Assembly (NCBI RefSeq): GCF_041260155.1 | Contig: NC_091930.1 | Location: forward strand, 48,963,402-49,027,401 | Direction of reading: 5' to 3' | Source: Ptychodera flava | Taxonomy: Eukaryota > Hemichordata > Enteropneusta > Ptychoderidae | DNA length: 64,000 bases | Part shown: piece after piece, positions 1 through 29,430 of the stretch | Position numbering within the stretch: position 1 is the first letter of the stretch | Layout: every line of letters begins with the position of its first letter | Program-made: the position numbers and the translations under genes | Notes under the pieces: model-generated | Database searches by the model: none | The model's input: the letters and a program-made list of their open reading frames with translations, nothing else | Told to the model about the DNA's origin: nothing

Positions 1-153
1 TGTGCATTTGTAATTAAAGTGTTGAAATCTTGATTATATCCTAATGGTGTTTGTAAAGAGCCACATATTCTTGGCTGTGATAGTCCCCCTTCAAAGTGTA
101 GTATGTGATTTCGTTTCTGAGAATGGTAAAATGTTTTTGATCTTTATTGACAG

Positions 154-199
154 AAGCCTGTACTCTTGGAGGTAATAACCACACAAACTCAGCTGACAG
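154..199 (+). CDS. Probable upstream exon of the FAM111-like gene
   Basis: A 46-base stretch sits between an AG acceptor (151-153, CAG) and a GT donor (200, GTATG). It starts in phase 1 and leaves two bases (AG) at its end. The next acceptor, at 1345-1346, begins with one base that completes an Arg codon and opens the FAM111-like frame. The translation (ACTLGGNNHTNSAD) has no recognisable motif, so the call rests on splice sites and phase alone. The gene would extend beyond the left edge of the window. Confidence 0.4.
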
Positions 200-329
200 G
201 TATGTATGTGTGTCTGTTTGTGTATGGTGGTGGTTTGTGTGTGTGTGTGTGTGTGTGTTTATTTGTGTGTATCTATCCATCTACCTATATAATCTATCGT
301 TCTATCTATCTGCCTATGTATCTTCATAT

Positions 330-440
330 GTATGTATGTATTTATGTATGTATGTATGTATGTATGTATGTATGTATGTATGTATGTATGTATGTATATG
401 TTTGTATGTATGTATGTATGTATGTATGTATGTTTGTATG

Positions 441-471
<31 letters not shown>

Positions 472-540
472 GTATGCATGTATGTCTCTTTCTATCTATC
501 TATGTATAGATGAATCTATGTATGTATGTATGTATGCATA
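330..540. repeat. (TATG)n microsatellite with GT and CTAT tracts before it
   Basis: Almost pure TATG tetranucleotides with a few variants, preceded by (GT)n at 234-262 and TATC-like repeats at 265-320. All three forward frames stay open by chance and give Met-Tyr-Val-Cys strings; these are not genes. It lies in an intron of the FAM111-like gene. Confidence 0.95.
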
Positions 541-545
541 TATAT

Positions 546-1252
546 GGGCTAGAAATTAACTTAGTAGTCCATTTGGGCTACCATTTTCTGAAGTTGGTAG
601 CCCAGGGACAATGGCTGGTAAGCCATGCATAATTCAGTTCAGGGATATCTTATTTCCGTTACCCAGACAAGAAAAGGCTATTTTTCTAGATTCTGCCCAT
701 AAAGTGAATTTTTTCGTCATTTGATGTAAATATTGCTCACCTTTACAATCATGTAATAACCAAGAAAACAGTTTTAATGAACGACAGTAATACTCAAAAT
801 TTGGTGACCTATTGACAACCTGTTATACTCCCAGAGTTTTATGCAAATTTTGATAGTCATCATGACAACGATCTTCTCAGCACTGAGACATGCTAAAAAT
901 AGACGATGGGCATTCTGTAGTGAGGAAGCATAATTTCTGGGTAATTATGATTGATACGTCAGTTCAGATATTGAAACTTTGTTGTGAACTTCCACCGCAG
1001 GACCAGTCGACTTTAGTAATTTGCATAACAAAGTTATAGTTCGGCCTTTCTGTGTCTGGCTTGGTTTGACTGCATTTCGATAGCTTGTCCAAAAGTGATG
1101 GACCTGGCATGGCATGCCAAGTACTGAATGAATTTCAGGTCTCAGCCTCTCAGGCTTTGGTAGTCCGCGTGGGCTACCATTTCATGGATTTTGGTAGCCT
1201 CAGAGAAAAGTTGGTAGTCTGTAGTCGTGGGACTACTGCTAATTTCTAGCCC
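546..1252. mobile_element. Non-autonomous hAT-like DNA transposon
   Basis: The ends are inverted: GGGCTAGAAATTA at the left and its complement, AATTTCTAGCCC, at 1241-1252. Inside each end lies a related block with TAGTCC...GGGCTACCATTT...TTGGTAGCC (571-603 and 1160-1200). No transposase frame is visible in the 0.7 kb. The GGGCTAGAAATT end type is seen in hAT elements; a clean 8-base target duplication is not visible because the flank is TATA-rich. Confidence 0.6.
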
Positions 1253-1346
1253 TGAATATATGTATGTTCTTGAACTATCCATGATCGACAAACATACATG
1301 TTCTGTTTTAGTGAAGGTATCAATATGTGTGTAATATTATTTTCAG

Positions 1347-3129
1347 GTTACTGGAAAAACAAGCAAGGGTGTCCGAACAGGAAAAGCCAAAGGAGAACCA
1401 TCTTGTGAAATTTACACTTTTAACAAGCAAAGGCTCCGTTGACATTCAGTGTTCGGCAAATACATCTCTTTATGAAGGTATTAAAGACAATGATGTTGTT
1501 CGAGACCCGGAGAATTTTACCACTGAAATCAAAGAGGAAGACCAGCTGCATGTTCCCAATTTGGGTGCCCGAGCAGGGTGGTTTGCAGGGAAGAAGTCAA
1601 TTTAAAATATTTTAAGGGTGAGAATAACAAGGTGTCAAAGAACAGACGATATTATGAGCTAGGTTGTTTTCCTCAAAAGGAAAATTACTTCCTTTTAAAA
1701 TTGATTCAAGATACTTTGAAATTGATATAAAACAATTGACCATTTTATCTCGAAGTAACTACAAAAATCAATACTTATGTGTTGACTTTGGATGGAGAAT
1801 CATTCCTAACAGCTTTACATGAAGACGGGAGATTCAAGACAGATGAGCTAGATCATTGTTTCCTTACCACTTTAGCAGAGACAAAAGTTCGACTAGATCT
1901 TAAACCAAGTACATATAAGGGCAATACTTTTTACTTGAGATGGAGTAAAAAGCGTCAAGTCAAAGATCAATCTGTCAGATCAAAAGTTGGCTCTACTTCA
2001 AAACCAAAAGAAAGTAAGCACGAAAACGACAGAGGTAAAACCATCAAAGCCAATTCCATCAGAGATCCTCAAATCCCAGCCGTTGAAAATGCACCTAGAG
2101 GCAAGGAAAGCAGAAGTGTCTTTCCCGTTTTAAGAGCCGGTACTTGTGAAACACCTGTACCGATGGGAAGACAGTAAAGTTCAGGTTTTGGATCTAGTGG
2201 TAAATTCAAATTGAAATATTTTCCAACTGATAGACTGAAATCCTTAATACACAATAAGTATCCAGAGTTAGATCTCGAAAGTAAAGAAGATAAACGACGT
2301 GACAGTGCGAGAAAGAACAAAATTGATTCGTACATTATGGAAAACTTTAGTCACAATGGCAGAGAAAAATCTTACATTGAAATGAAAAAAGATTTTGAAG
2401 TTATAACCATGTACAGCAAAGCAATTGCGGTGATATATTGGCCAAATGGAAACAAGACTGGAAATGCCACCGCATTCAGATTAGGCCAAAGTTACATCAT
2501 CACAAATTACCATGTATGGCAAAACATAGTGAATTGTAAGGTTGAAAGTAAAAATGTTGAACTTGTATTTGGTTGGCAAGAAGAGCTTCCACTTGAGAAT
2601 CTGGAGCTCCGCTTTTCTGTTCGTCTCAAACCTTACTTTATGAGTCAAACTGACGAACTTGATTACGTAGTTTTGGCGGTTAATCCAGACCCTAGAATAA
2701 AACTACCGAGTCCGGTTGGGCATCTCGTACCACCCTTGCCAGTCAGCAATGGGCACACCCCTTAACAATCGCCGGCCACCCCGGTTTCAAACCACTGCGC
2801 GTTGACCCAGATTGTTATTCTCTCGATATTGAATCATTAGAAGACGCTCCAATCTATATTAGTTCCGGTGAATGGGTAGAAGATGATGTAAAACAGAAAG
2901 CTACTGATTCTGATAGACATGTCTATCATACAAATCTGTTTCATGGGGCATCGGGCTCCCCTGTGTTACGCGTGACGGAAAGTTGGTTGCAATGCATACA
3001 AAGGGGTTTTTCCGCCATTGTAACAAAGTCGTTAGTGGTTTTGAACAGGGTGTTTCCATGGTTAGCATACGTGACCATATTCACAAGAGTTGTATGTTAA
3101 AACAGCAGAACGGCGAGCACAATGGTTGA
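1347..3129 (+). pseudogene. FAM111-like trypsin-fold protease, last exon, broken frame
   Basis: This matches the FAM111 family: an N-terminal ubiquitin-like part (FTLLTSKG...NTSLYEGIKDND, about 1400-1500), a second part with LTALHEDGRF (about 1800-1830), then a trypsin-fold protease. The catalytic triad is visible: His in ITNYHVW (near 2510), Asp in DELDYVVLAV (near 2660) and Ser in GASGSP (near 2950), followed by GKLVAMHTKGF as in other FAM111 proteins. The reading frame is interrupted: a frame change near 1602, stops near 1711 and 1737, an in-frame TAA at 2175-2177, a frame change near 2762 (between GHTP and LTIAGHP, fitting loss of one T) and another near 2966. The frame then runs to TGA at 3127-3129. 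In vertebrates FAM111A acts in the nucleus, at replication forks and in restriction of some DNA viruses. It is either a recent pseudogene or a copy with sequence errors. Confidence 0.8.
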
Positions 3130-3720
3130 AGCTATTCTTTGACCTACTTCCAAGACTGACGATTTGTACATGGAATGCCAATAGTTTGATGATAGTTCAA
3201 GTTGACCTCAAAATAACAAAATATAGAGAAAGTGACCCCTGTATTAAGTATGACCTGCAGAGTGTGCGCATGTCCGAGTCAAATATGAGAAAAAGGAGAA
3301 TTATCGGTGATTCTATATCCATGTCAGTGTAACAAAATATATGTAACAAAACCTTATGTTGTACCATCTTCCAACCAACACAAGACAGTTTAGTTTTAGT
3401 CTGTCGAAAGTAATGTGATTTTATTACATAGAACATTGTGTGACTTATATTACCATCTCGTAAATGGAAAGAGCGCTAGCTTTGAACACGCTTGGAAATA
3501 ATTTTGGATAATTGGATCTTTATATTTTGCAAATTTCTCAAAAGTGTCAGGCGCCGCATAGCTGAATGTTTCGATATTACAATGACTCATTAAAATAAGT
3601 GTGAAACTTAAAAAGGATAGCAGATGAGGTTACATTTGCAGATTATATCGACATTACTTCACCATCCAATTATCCCAAATTAGTTCCAGTCGTGTTTTTG
3701 TTAATCTATACATTTTAAAG
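3130..3720. other. Non-coding; contains one copy of a dispersed repeat
   Basis: No gene is seen downstream of the FAM111-like stop. The stretch 3505-3700 resembles 40318-40384 plus 41423-41550. Shared blocks are CAAATTTCTCAAAAGTGTCAGG, the TAGCTGAATGTT block, TTACATTTGCAGATT and CCAATTATCCCAAATTAGTTCC. It is the uninterrupted relative of the copy split by the 318-base array. Confidence 0.55.
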
Positions 3721-3724
3721 TATA

Positions 3725-4085
3725 ATAATATTTAATAATAATATTTGGTTCTTATATAGCGCACATATCCACAAGTAGATGTGATCAAGGCGCTTTATTA
3801 TTACCCCTGGTCACTGGACCTAATATGATACCACTCAACTCCCTGGGGAGCAGACAACAGCTCACATGTGCAGCCAATAAGCACAGCAGAGCTAAACGCA
3901 CACATAACAACCTCTGTCCTACCAGGTACCCAACACTCCTGGGTGGGGAGAAGCAATGAGGAATAAAGTGCCTTGCCCAAGGACACAACACCACACAACA
4001 CCACAGCCATGCCGGGGCTCGAACTCACCATCCTTTGATCGTGAGTCCACTGCTCTAGCCACTGGCCCATGATGCTTCCAGAGTA
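3725..4085 (-). mobile_element. tRNA-derived SINE
   Basis: Read on the minus strand, the head has a Pol III A-box-like block (GGCTAGAGCAGTGGACTC) and a B box (GGTGAGTTCGAGCCCC, 4014-4029), with a tRNA-like spacing. The body includes CCTTGGGCAAGGCACTTTAT and AAGCGCCTTGATCACAT, and the far end has GCGCTATATAAGAACC. This layout is common to tRNA-derived SINEs in marine invertebrates. Minus-strand open frames here are by-products. Confidence 0.75.
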
Positions 4086-4139
4086 GATGACAAAATTTAC
4101 CATTGTTAGAAGTGAAAGCATTAAGTTGTTAGTACACAT

Positions 4140-5012
4140 ACATATCCGAATATGTCAATTATCAATCTCTGTTTTTGTCTTGAATCTTTCCCGTCTTCAA
4201 TTTATGATTCACTTTTGAAATTTAATGTATTTTACAAGACACTGACTATTTACTCGGCTGAAGAATTAGCTATGTTGCTGATATTGTATAAATAATCGGT
4301 AGATGACGTGTCCCGTGTACCTTGCTAGAATAACAGAGAAAAAGGGGTAGCACTTTAAACGTATCACCTCTAATATGTTTTCCTGCGACTGTAGAACACT
4401 GTTTTGTGACTTTACTTATAATTAAACATCATTTTACTATATAGCACTGATTACAATTTCACTTTTTCAGTAATTATCCATCTATGTATTTGAAGTCAAT
4501 TACGATTTTTATAGCAGCTTTTTTAGAGTCAAATTGAAAAGTTGAAGTGAGGCATCTGTAAATTTCCGAGAAACTGTACCCTTAATAACATCGAAATAAA
4601 CAGTCTTTTGCCTTTGTTCAATCTTGGTCTCACCGTCATTCACCCAGTTTCCACGTGATAGGCACGACATGTTGTGGCAATATTTTCGTGACCCATGCCC
4701 TTGATACTGAGTAGAAGCTACTGAGTTTGTCTACTAAAGAGTATAAAGTTTCATATATAGATCTGTTATTTTTGGCTTGGAGCAGGCATGCTAGGACCTG
4801 ACAATTTCCATCAAGGTCGAATAAAACGTGAGGCCAGAGGCGTTCCCACAATGCACGGTATGTCATTTGACTATTTACCGCCAAATGTAAAGTGCCGTTC
4901 CTAAGAACGAAAGGAAACGTATATTACATAAGGCTGATCTACTGAACGACAAACGGTCTGAATGAAGATATGTAGCATGTCATTGAAATCGTCGTTTTCG
5001 TTTTACTTCTCA
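4140..5012. other. No gene seen
   Basis: AT-rich sequence. A minus-strand open frame of 82 codons at 4636-4884 has no recognisable domain and no splice or promoter support. Confidence 0.5.
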
Positions 5013-5013
5013 G

Positions 5014-5118
5014 TCTCGACAGAGTCACCTGTGGTCTATTCCGCTCTGCGTCTATGCGCCCCATAGACGTGTGTACATATCTTCTCAGGCATATGACCAC
5101 AGGTGACATTGGTCTCGA
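5014..5118. repeat. Small fold-back element
   Basis: Inverted arms GTCACCTGTGGTC (5024 on) and GACCACAGGTGAC (about 5094-5107), with TCGA at both outer edges. The loop is about 55 bases. It could form a hairpin; no coding content. Confidence 0.55.
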
Positions 5119-5483
5119 TTTGTAAAAACGGGACGAGTAACAATGGGAATGTTGGTCACAAGTCTCTCTGAGTTGTAATGGGTATACCTGCCATCGCCAT
5201 CTTGTGCGATGGGGTCTTTCCTTTAAAGACAGGCAAGAAATGTGTCTGATATATGTTTGTCACAGCAGCCTAAAGTAACTATACTAAGCGATGATGTCAA
5301 ACCTTTGTAGTCGCAATCCAATGTTCATGAAGTACGCAAACAACCAGCAATAACTACGCTAGGAAAGCTACTGTGTCGCCCCAACAAGAGCCACATCAAA
5401 CGTACTTGGACCGAACTATGGAGCTCACGTCAACAGCTACAGTAAGCGTTGGAGACTTAGAGCAATCAGGCCGAACAAAAAAA

Positions 5484-5690
5484 GGTGCTGTTCCGATAAC
5501 CCGACCTACCCTATTTTTTACCTGCCAACCCTAAGAGATCGTTGTTGCCGTCCTCCGAAAGTGAGGACATCACTCTGGACCTACCAGGACTTGAACCGGG
5601 CCAGGTCTCGAACTTACCATCCTCCGACAGTGAGTCTGTTACCCTAACCACTGGTCCACGGTGCCTCACTTATCACTCGTCACTTATTGC
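5484..5690. mobile_element. MITE fragment joined to a tRNA-related SINE fragment
   Basis: The first part, GGTGCTGTTCCGATAA followed by CCGACCTACCCTA, matches one end of the complete MITE at 15023-15350. The part from about 5540 to 5675 has TTGAACC and GGTCTCGAACTTACCATC blocks, then CCTAACCACTGGTCCACGG, which on the minus strand resemble B-box and A-box regions of a tRNA-derived SINE. Confidence 0.5.
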
Positions 5691-6201
5691 AAACCACATG
5701 GCCAATGTCGATCTGATAATTTAATTAACGTCCAAGGAAATCCGCTTGCAGCAATTACAGTATGGGATTATAATTTGTCGATGACAGGTATACGCCAATG
5801 ACTCACCGAGTCATGCAAACGTGTGAAACACTGGGTGTAGAATTCGATCTACAGGTTGCAACAGATATTCAATCACAATGACGGTATTTTTGTGCAAAGA
5901 TTATCTTAGGGGAAGCCAACTGGTCGGAGTGGACCGTAATCGAGGAGCCATTTGACGCTCGACTAAATGGATTTCATGTAGTACTAGTAGGCCGGTCAAT
6001 AGCTACCGAGGGCTCTCGGTGTGTTGATATTTGAATGTTCTCCCTTCGAACTGTGAGCTGGGCTCTAAACCAACAGAGCTTAATTAGTTTTAAATCTCCT
6101 ACCATGATAGGCGCCAATATAGATAGTGGAAGTTAGTAACAACACACATATGTTGTTGTGCACCGTTAGGGGCAACATCAAAAGTTCAATATTATAAATC
6201 T

Positions 6202-6507
6202 AACTTAATTGCTTAAGTTTGGCCTCAGACCCCCCCCCCCACCCCCCTTCTAACTTAACTGACCTAAAATTGAAAAAACATTGCGGACTCATACCCTGTA
6301 CTAATTCTTTCAAACGACGTACCAATGTACTATTGAATGAAATAAAAATTGAAAACCTTTATAAAGTACAAAAATACGGGTGACTGGATCGGTTTTAACG
6401 TACAAAAACAGCCTTGAATTTGCCAAAAGACTTTTTAAATTGTTTTTGACTGCACAGAAATTAATTTGGCCAAAAACCCCCCACCCCCAAACTTAAGCAA
6501 TTAAGTT
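6202..6507. mobile_element. MITE with perfect 21-base terminal inverted repeats
   Basis: The left end begins AACTTAATTGCTTAAGTTTG and the right end (6487-6507) is its exact complement. The interior holds a C run near 6229-6246 and no coding capacity. The terminal repeat contains an internal near-palindrome, TTGCTTAAG. I cannot assign a superfamily. Confidence 0.7.
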
Positions 6508-6509
6508 TT

Positions 6510-7570
6510 TTTTCAAACATCGATCTTTTGACGTCGCCCCTTAATGAACCGCACTAAGTCTTGCATTGGATAGCATTTGAAACGTAAACTTACCGATTGA
6601 CTTGTCATTGATAGTGACTTTTAGTTGTCTGCCCAGCAGCGGAGTTGGTTATATTTACTAAAAATGCAGTTCAACGGCGGTTATTTGTTACAGCCGGTGA
6701 TTGGCCGGGAAACCTACTGGCAGGGGGATATCCAAAACTTACAAGATACAGGGGGGATTCTTCCACAGAAAAGGCTTTTGATTTCAACATTATCCATCCA
6801 TCTGTCCTGCCATGGACTTCGTCTAATTTGAGTTACATTAACGTTTTACATATCCTTGTCACGTGTCAAGAGTATACGTAGTGTTTCAATTAAAACACAT
6901 GATTTTCAAGAGGTGAAGTTGTTTGCCCTATTGTATTCGATAGGTACACTCTGCGTGAATGATTTTGTAGTTCCGTCGGAACTGCCTTTGTGTGACCTTC
7001 TTATTTAATCACAAGCAATGCATTTCGTGCACGGTATCTACATGCCTAACGTCATTGAAAAGAAATGTTTTCACAAATAATGTTTGCATAAATCTGGGAA
7101 TCTTTGCAGACATGTATTTCGTCACAACATTCTATGACAAGTATAAACTAACGAAAAAGCCAACTACAAAACATAACTACAAAATCAATTGCCAAGGGAT
7201 CACTAACTGCAGCAATAACCACTAGTGAACTACGTACACCCGGAAAGGTGAGAAAATACAGGAATTTTTTATGCAAATATATTGATACATGAACGACTCG
7301 GACTAAGATAAACCAACTTGAAGTTTGTCGAAAATGATAAAATCGTCAAAGTATGAACCTCCGTATTTATACGAATCAGCAAGAAATACAAAGCAACATG
7401 GCGGGTCCTTTGGTGCAACATATAGTTACTTTTATGAATTTTACAAGCATAAAATCAAACCTAGGACGTATTAATCAAAGCATCTTCAAAAGTTAGATAC
7501 AAAATCGCGTCATCATGTGTATTTGTGTACTAGCTTTATACGTGTACGGTGAATATTAGTTTGTCATTTC
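6510..7570. other. No gene seen
   Basis: Several short open frames (60-80 codons) lack recognisable motifs, start context or splice support. Confidence 0.5.
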
Positions 7571-7576
7571 TTTTAT

Positions 7577-8007
7577 TACATGCCTCGAGGTGAATGCAAA
7601 TCAGTGCATTGATTTAAATAGGAACATCCAGGATGTTAGCGGGCCGGTGAACGATGTACTGACCGGTTTCCATGGTTACCCGGGCTAGTGAAGCCTTTCG
7701 ATGTTTTCGACGTCAAAGTATGTAGACGCTTAACACTACATGAAAATATCCATGCGCGCACAGCTATGTTGACTTTCGTTAAAATCTGTTTGATGCTGGT
7801 CGATAATGGTAAAATTGTTTGAAAATGGCCTGCTCGTAACTAAATGTCATATAGCATTAACTTAATTGAAGAGGCATGTAATAAATATTATTGCCTGAAA
7901 ACATGGCTTCATGTGCCCTCGCAGCAGGAGACAATTTGTCCTCCTGGCGTCGGACAAATTGTCACCTGCTCTCGGGCACATAAACCCATGTTTTTAGGCA
8001 ATAATAT
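7577..8007. mobile_element. Fold-back element, family of ATTACATGCCTC ends, copy 1
   Basis: The body is bounded by ATTACATGCCTC (7577) and its complement GAGGCATGTAAT (7871-7882). Immediately after it comes a hairpin at about 7885-8007 whose arms read ATTATTGCCTGAAAACATGG and CCATGTTTTTAGGCAATAAT around GACAATTTGTCC...GGACAAATTGTC. The same plan, in the reverse orientation, occurs at 10853-11345. Confidence 0.55.
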
Positions 8008-8263
8008 ATATTATTAATCGTTCGCATCTATAGCAGATGCCTTAGGATCTTGTCACAATATTATATATCAATTATTCATTATGGCTTTAACAGACATATG
8101 TTCATGTATTCACGTTGTTATTGTGATCAAATGAGGGCTATTTATGGAATATATTTTGAATACATTTTATGGTGAACATATAGCAACAAGAATTTATCGT
8201 CGTTTAGGCAACCTAAAACTTAGGATCCGTCAGACTGTTGAAACAATGATTATCAACAGCATA

Positions 8264-8267
<4 letters not shown>

Positions 8268-8344
<77 letters not shown>
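8268..8344. repeat. (GA)n microsatellite
   Basis: Almost pure GA dinucleotides with one interruption (GGAGAG). The minus-strand frame of Ser-Leu repeats here is not a gene. Confidence 0.95.
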
Positions 8345-8346
<2 letters not shown>

Positions 8347-9960
8347 CTCATTTAAAAACGTGAATAAAAAACAATCAAATTGCAAACATGAAAATCTACG
8401 TGGATTGTACAATCGTGTCATGTATTATTAGACTGGCACTCAGTCGCTTTGCTTTTAAGCCGCCCGAAGTGCGGATTGGCTGGCTCATAGGCTATTGAAC
8501 CAACAATCCACGCAACAGCCTAACACTAACCGAACAGTCTTTGAAGTTTATAACTTTCAATTTGTTCTGTTCCAATATTGAAATATCCACAGACTTGGAG
8601 CAAGTCAACGCGTTGTGTAAAATCCACGTCATGAATAATAGATACACGAACTTTCCGTTCATTTTGCAAAGTACCAATACGTAGTTTGACCATAGGTGCC
8701 ATTTTCTTCATGCAGGGTACAACGCAACAACCGTGCGAATATAGTTCAGAAAGTGTCGATTTATCAATATTTTTCCTGGTACAAATTGGCAGATGAGTTT
8801 CATATATTTGCCAAATGCAGGTGATTACTCGGGGGTCATGACATGTAGCGAATTCATATGGTGTTCTTTGCACTTTTCTATACAACTGGTTGACTATTTA
8901 TTTTGCTCACACCACAATATCCTTTTATGTTTTTCGCGCACGTAAAGAGAATTTGGGTCCTTCCTCTCCCCACCCCCTCAATCCCCATCACCGACACCAT
9001 TTAGGAATTACGTTACTGGTGCATGCATTATCGCTTCATGATGATCTGCCGGACAATCCCTTACGACAAATAAGCATTCATAAACTGACAAAATATTTGT
9101 TGAGAAATAAGAAAATCTTATGACAGTTTGTCAGAAAAATGATAAATTTTAGAGGGATGTTAAATGATAAATAGTGGTTAGTAACAACATATGAACAAGT
9201 AGGCCTTACTATGACAAATGAAACCATGTCATTACATAATTTAATCAAATCCTATTTGTAGAGTATATGAGACTAACTTTCATCACTCCAAATAACTCGC
9301 AAAAAACCCCGAGTGGAATTAATGTGCTTCAACAGCGTATTAGATTAGTTAATTAGGTCTCTTCACCTTGAAACCAGTCAGATGACCTAGTTTCAGCTTA
9401 TGCCATGTGATGACTAGACTGATGTCTGTATCTTGCTTTTTTGCTGGTATATCAACTGATCCGACTAAGTCTTCTAATAAGTTAAGTATGATTGCTACTA
9501 TCATATGTCCTTCCCAGTGGCAGAACATTTTCAATTCAACCTGTTTCTCCCCAAATTCAAATACAAACAGGTCTACACTCAATATTTGGTTTTGGCCAAA
9601 CCAAGGTGTACAGCGGTTAGGACGGTACAGATTTGAAGTTTTCGTCGCTAGAGGGCGGGCGCCGGAGGGGGGTGTATATACCGTAAAAGGGTAAGAGATG
9701 GTACGTAACCTGTGTGCGGTTGATGTTGCAATGTGCCACTAATTTTCTATAATATTCCCATGTTAGTCAAAGCGAACATGACATGATCCGTCTTTTATGT
9801 ATCGACCACTTTCAGCGAAAACTAGTGTTCTCGTGCAAGTCGTAAACATATCACTCACCCATTTGAGACTCGCTGGGTCTCCGCGGGAGATTCAGGAGAT
9901 TGGATTGCAGTTAGGGCGCGATCACTGGAAGAAGTGAGAGGAGTCAACAACATCCAGCAA
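8345..9960. other. No gene seen
   Basis: Intergenic sequence upstream of the BEN-like gene. Open frames of 60-119 codons on both strands show no domain. Around 9655-9690 is a short GC-rich patch (GGGCGGGCGCCGGAGGGG). Confidence 0.45.
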
Positions 9961-9970
9961 CGCGCAGATC

Positions 9971-26794
<16,824 letters not shown>

Positions 26795-28937
26795 AAATAA
26801 TTTTTTAACATTTTATAGACTTACATGGTAGCAAAAATCCTTTGCATTGTAATGACAGTATAATCGTCTTTATTGCAATATTTACATATATAAATTGAAG
26901 TATAAATTCTGAGTGAAGATTTGTTAAAAATAGTAAGAAAAAAAGATTAACATCATTTAAAAGAAATGTTTTCAGAACTGAAAGTCAGGCAAACTGCCAA
27001 AATAACCCATAAAAAGACAAAACACCCATATACAACTGAAAAATCATCAAAAGTAATTGTAGTTACCTCAGTTCCCCCTGCCAATCATTCATGATCATCA
27101 AGTTAGCATCAAACTTGATCATGATCTCACAATTTGTAGTGGAACAGATAAATGTAAATAAGCTCTCTAACTTTTGATGTTGTGTAAAACAAGGGCATTA
27201 CTCATCCGTGTTTATCTACAGAGTCTTAGTATCATCAACATGGCATTCTGTGGAAAAATGTCACGTCATATTCGGCAATTTTAATTCAAAATTGCGACGT
27301 AAATTGTTCAACAATATCATTGATTGGTACTCACACCTACATGCTGTGTCAACTAGTTGAACTCTGGGCTTTTCAACAAGCCCTTAAAAATTAAAACAAG
27401 AACGTGTATTTGACACAGAGCAAAATTATGCTGTGAAGTATATCATTGGTTAAAGGCTAATGGAGGGATGTCAACTCCTATAGGGTGACATTGAGGTTGA
27501 AGTTTGCCACAGAGGGCGCTCTACCAATGCCACAGAAAGAAGGTGCCAGGCAAAGCACAAGGAAAATTATCAGCATGTGAGGTACATATTTCTTGTTTAA
27601 ACTTAAAAATTCTACCAAGTCCAACTCTACCATCTTCTTTGTTGGCCGGATTTTTCGTTTCCTTTCCATATGATAGACTTATGATGTTGATATAATTATA
27701 TCTATGTAGTTTTTTTAATGTCAAAAATATATGTGTACATGCATTGAGTAGCAGTGTATCAATCTACCTCATATGAAATCATAGCTTGAAGATTATTCAT
27801 AACTTTTAAATTTTGAGTATTTTTTATCACTTTTTTGTCAGTTGCAAAATTTCATTTTGACAATCATGTTCACCATTTTCACTAAAATGTGAGACATGAT
27901 AAACTTTATTCGTATTTTGCAGAGCACAATGACTGTCTTACAAAATCATGTAAGCTGTAGTCCCTGCAAATTGCATTTTAGTCTTACCGGTATATTTCTT
28001 GTATGAAATCATAGCTTGAGTATAAACAGCAAAAGTATAGTTTTTAGGATATTGAAGGCAGTGCCAGGGTTTTGTGATTATCACTGAAACTTTGAATGTG
28101 TCGTATTTTAATTTTGATTTATTTTAGTCCTATAATTCCACCAAATTTAATTGTCACTTTAAAAACAGTGGTAAAGCAGATTTTTATGTTTTCCATCTCT
28201 TTTCAACACATCCTATCTCTGATTTTGAATGCCCCTAACAATTTGAAAAGTCCACAGTCATGAATACAAAGATTCATTCAATTTTCATTCAATCTGTGAT
28301 CCCCAGATTAAAAGATTGGTTGGGTTCACCTTTTAGCCTGATAATCAGTCATATGCATCGTGAGAAAGATGATTACATTTTTGTAAGCATTTACAAATCA
28401 CCCAATGTCCTGGCTTTTTTTCTCCCGTTCCAACTTTACCAAAAAGCAATTAACTCCACTTTGGCAAAATCAAATTTTATTAAATTTTCACATTACATTC
28501 TTTAAATACTACATAACAAATTGAAATTGAAAATTTATTTTGCAATAAATGTTTCAGAATTCGAACAAGGGTCTTCAATTTTGCTTATGTTGATTTTAAT
28601 CATATTTTTGGAATGTTAGTCTTTCAACCCCTGCAATTTAAGGATGAGAATAGATAATACAAAACTAAAATTTGATTTTTATCTCCATATTCTTAAGTTT
28701 CATGAGATATTTACCCCTTTTATCCTTCATTCCTCTCTACCATACTAAACAATAGATTGTCTGCATTTTGAATATATAAGTATGAGGGGGGTTTCATGGG
28801 ATGTTTGATAAGAAATATTGCTTGATAAAAAATGTGTGTTGAGTAAAACGCCACCTTTAATTGATCATACTGCTGACATGTGACATAATCTTCATCATCT
28901 TTTAATGCCAGAATCTGTAAACATTTGCATCACATCG
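26795..28937. other. 3' flank of the BEN-like gene; no other gene seen
   Basis: AT-rich. Short open frames (62-81 codons) near 27.5 and 28.3 kb have no motif. No AATAAA lies close behind the stop. Confidence 0.5.
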
Positions 28938-29430
28938 ATGGCCCAGTGCAAGAGGGGAGTAACTCATTTTTTGGTCAAAATTTGAGTTTTTGATATTTTT
29001 TTGTTCAGGAATGTGCAATGCATCTTTTTGTGAAAATTTTGAGTAAAAAAGTAATATCAGTCATGGTGCCATAGGGAGGTAACTTAATTTACACCCCTTT
29101 TGCAGGAGAAAGTCAGTGCTATCCTCACCTGTTTTGCATGGGCAAAATGTTACAACATCAAAATGTAAAACCTAAAAAAGTTCCTAACTCATGATGAGGT
29201 ACTTCCCCTTTTTTGCTAAAAATGCTGGTGCAAGATAGGCGTAACTCCAATTTTTTTCAATTCATATAAAAATTATTTCATAATTATAATCATTTATGAC
29301 ATTTTATATATCTATTACATTACCTTTTACAAATCAATTGAAATTTAGAGTTAGAGGCTTTTAAACCTTTAACTCCACTCTAACTCAGTCTGTTGAAAAA
29401 TTGAGTCACACCCGTATTGCACTGGGCCAT
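28938..29430. mobile_element. MITE with ATGGCCCAGTGCAA ends
   Basis: The left end ATGGCCCAGTGCAA (28938-28951) and right end TTGCACTGGGCCAT (29417-29430) are perfect complements. Inside, GTAACTCA, GTAACTTA, GTAACTCC and TTAACTCC are spaced through the element. No coding capacity. Confidence 0.7.

Noticed and set aside
147-559. Long open frames rich in Met-Tyr-Val-Cys
   Set aside because: Produced by the (TATG)n microsatellite in all frames; no gene signals.
3785-4139. Two minus-strand open frames
   Set aside because: They lie within a tRNA-derived SINE and have no domain.
8230-8421. Ser-Leu repeat frame on the minus strand
   Set aside because: Translation of (GA)n.
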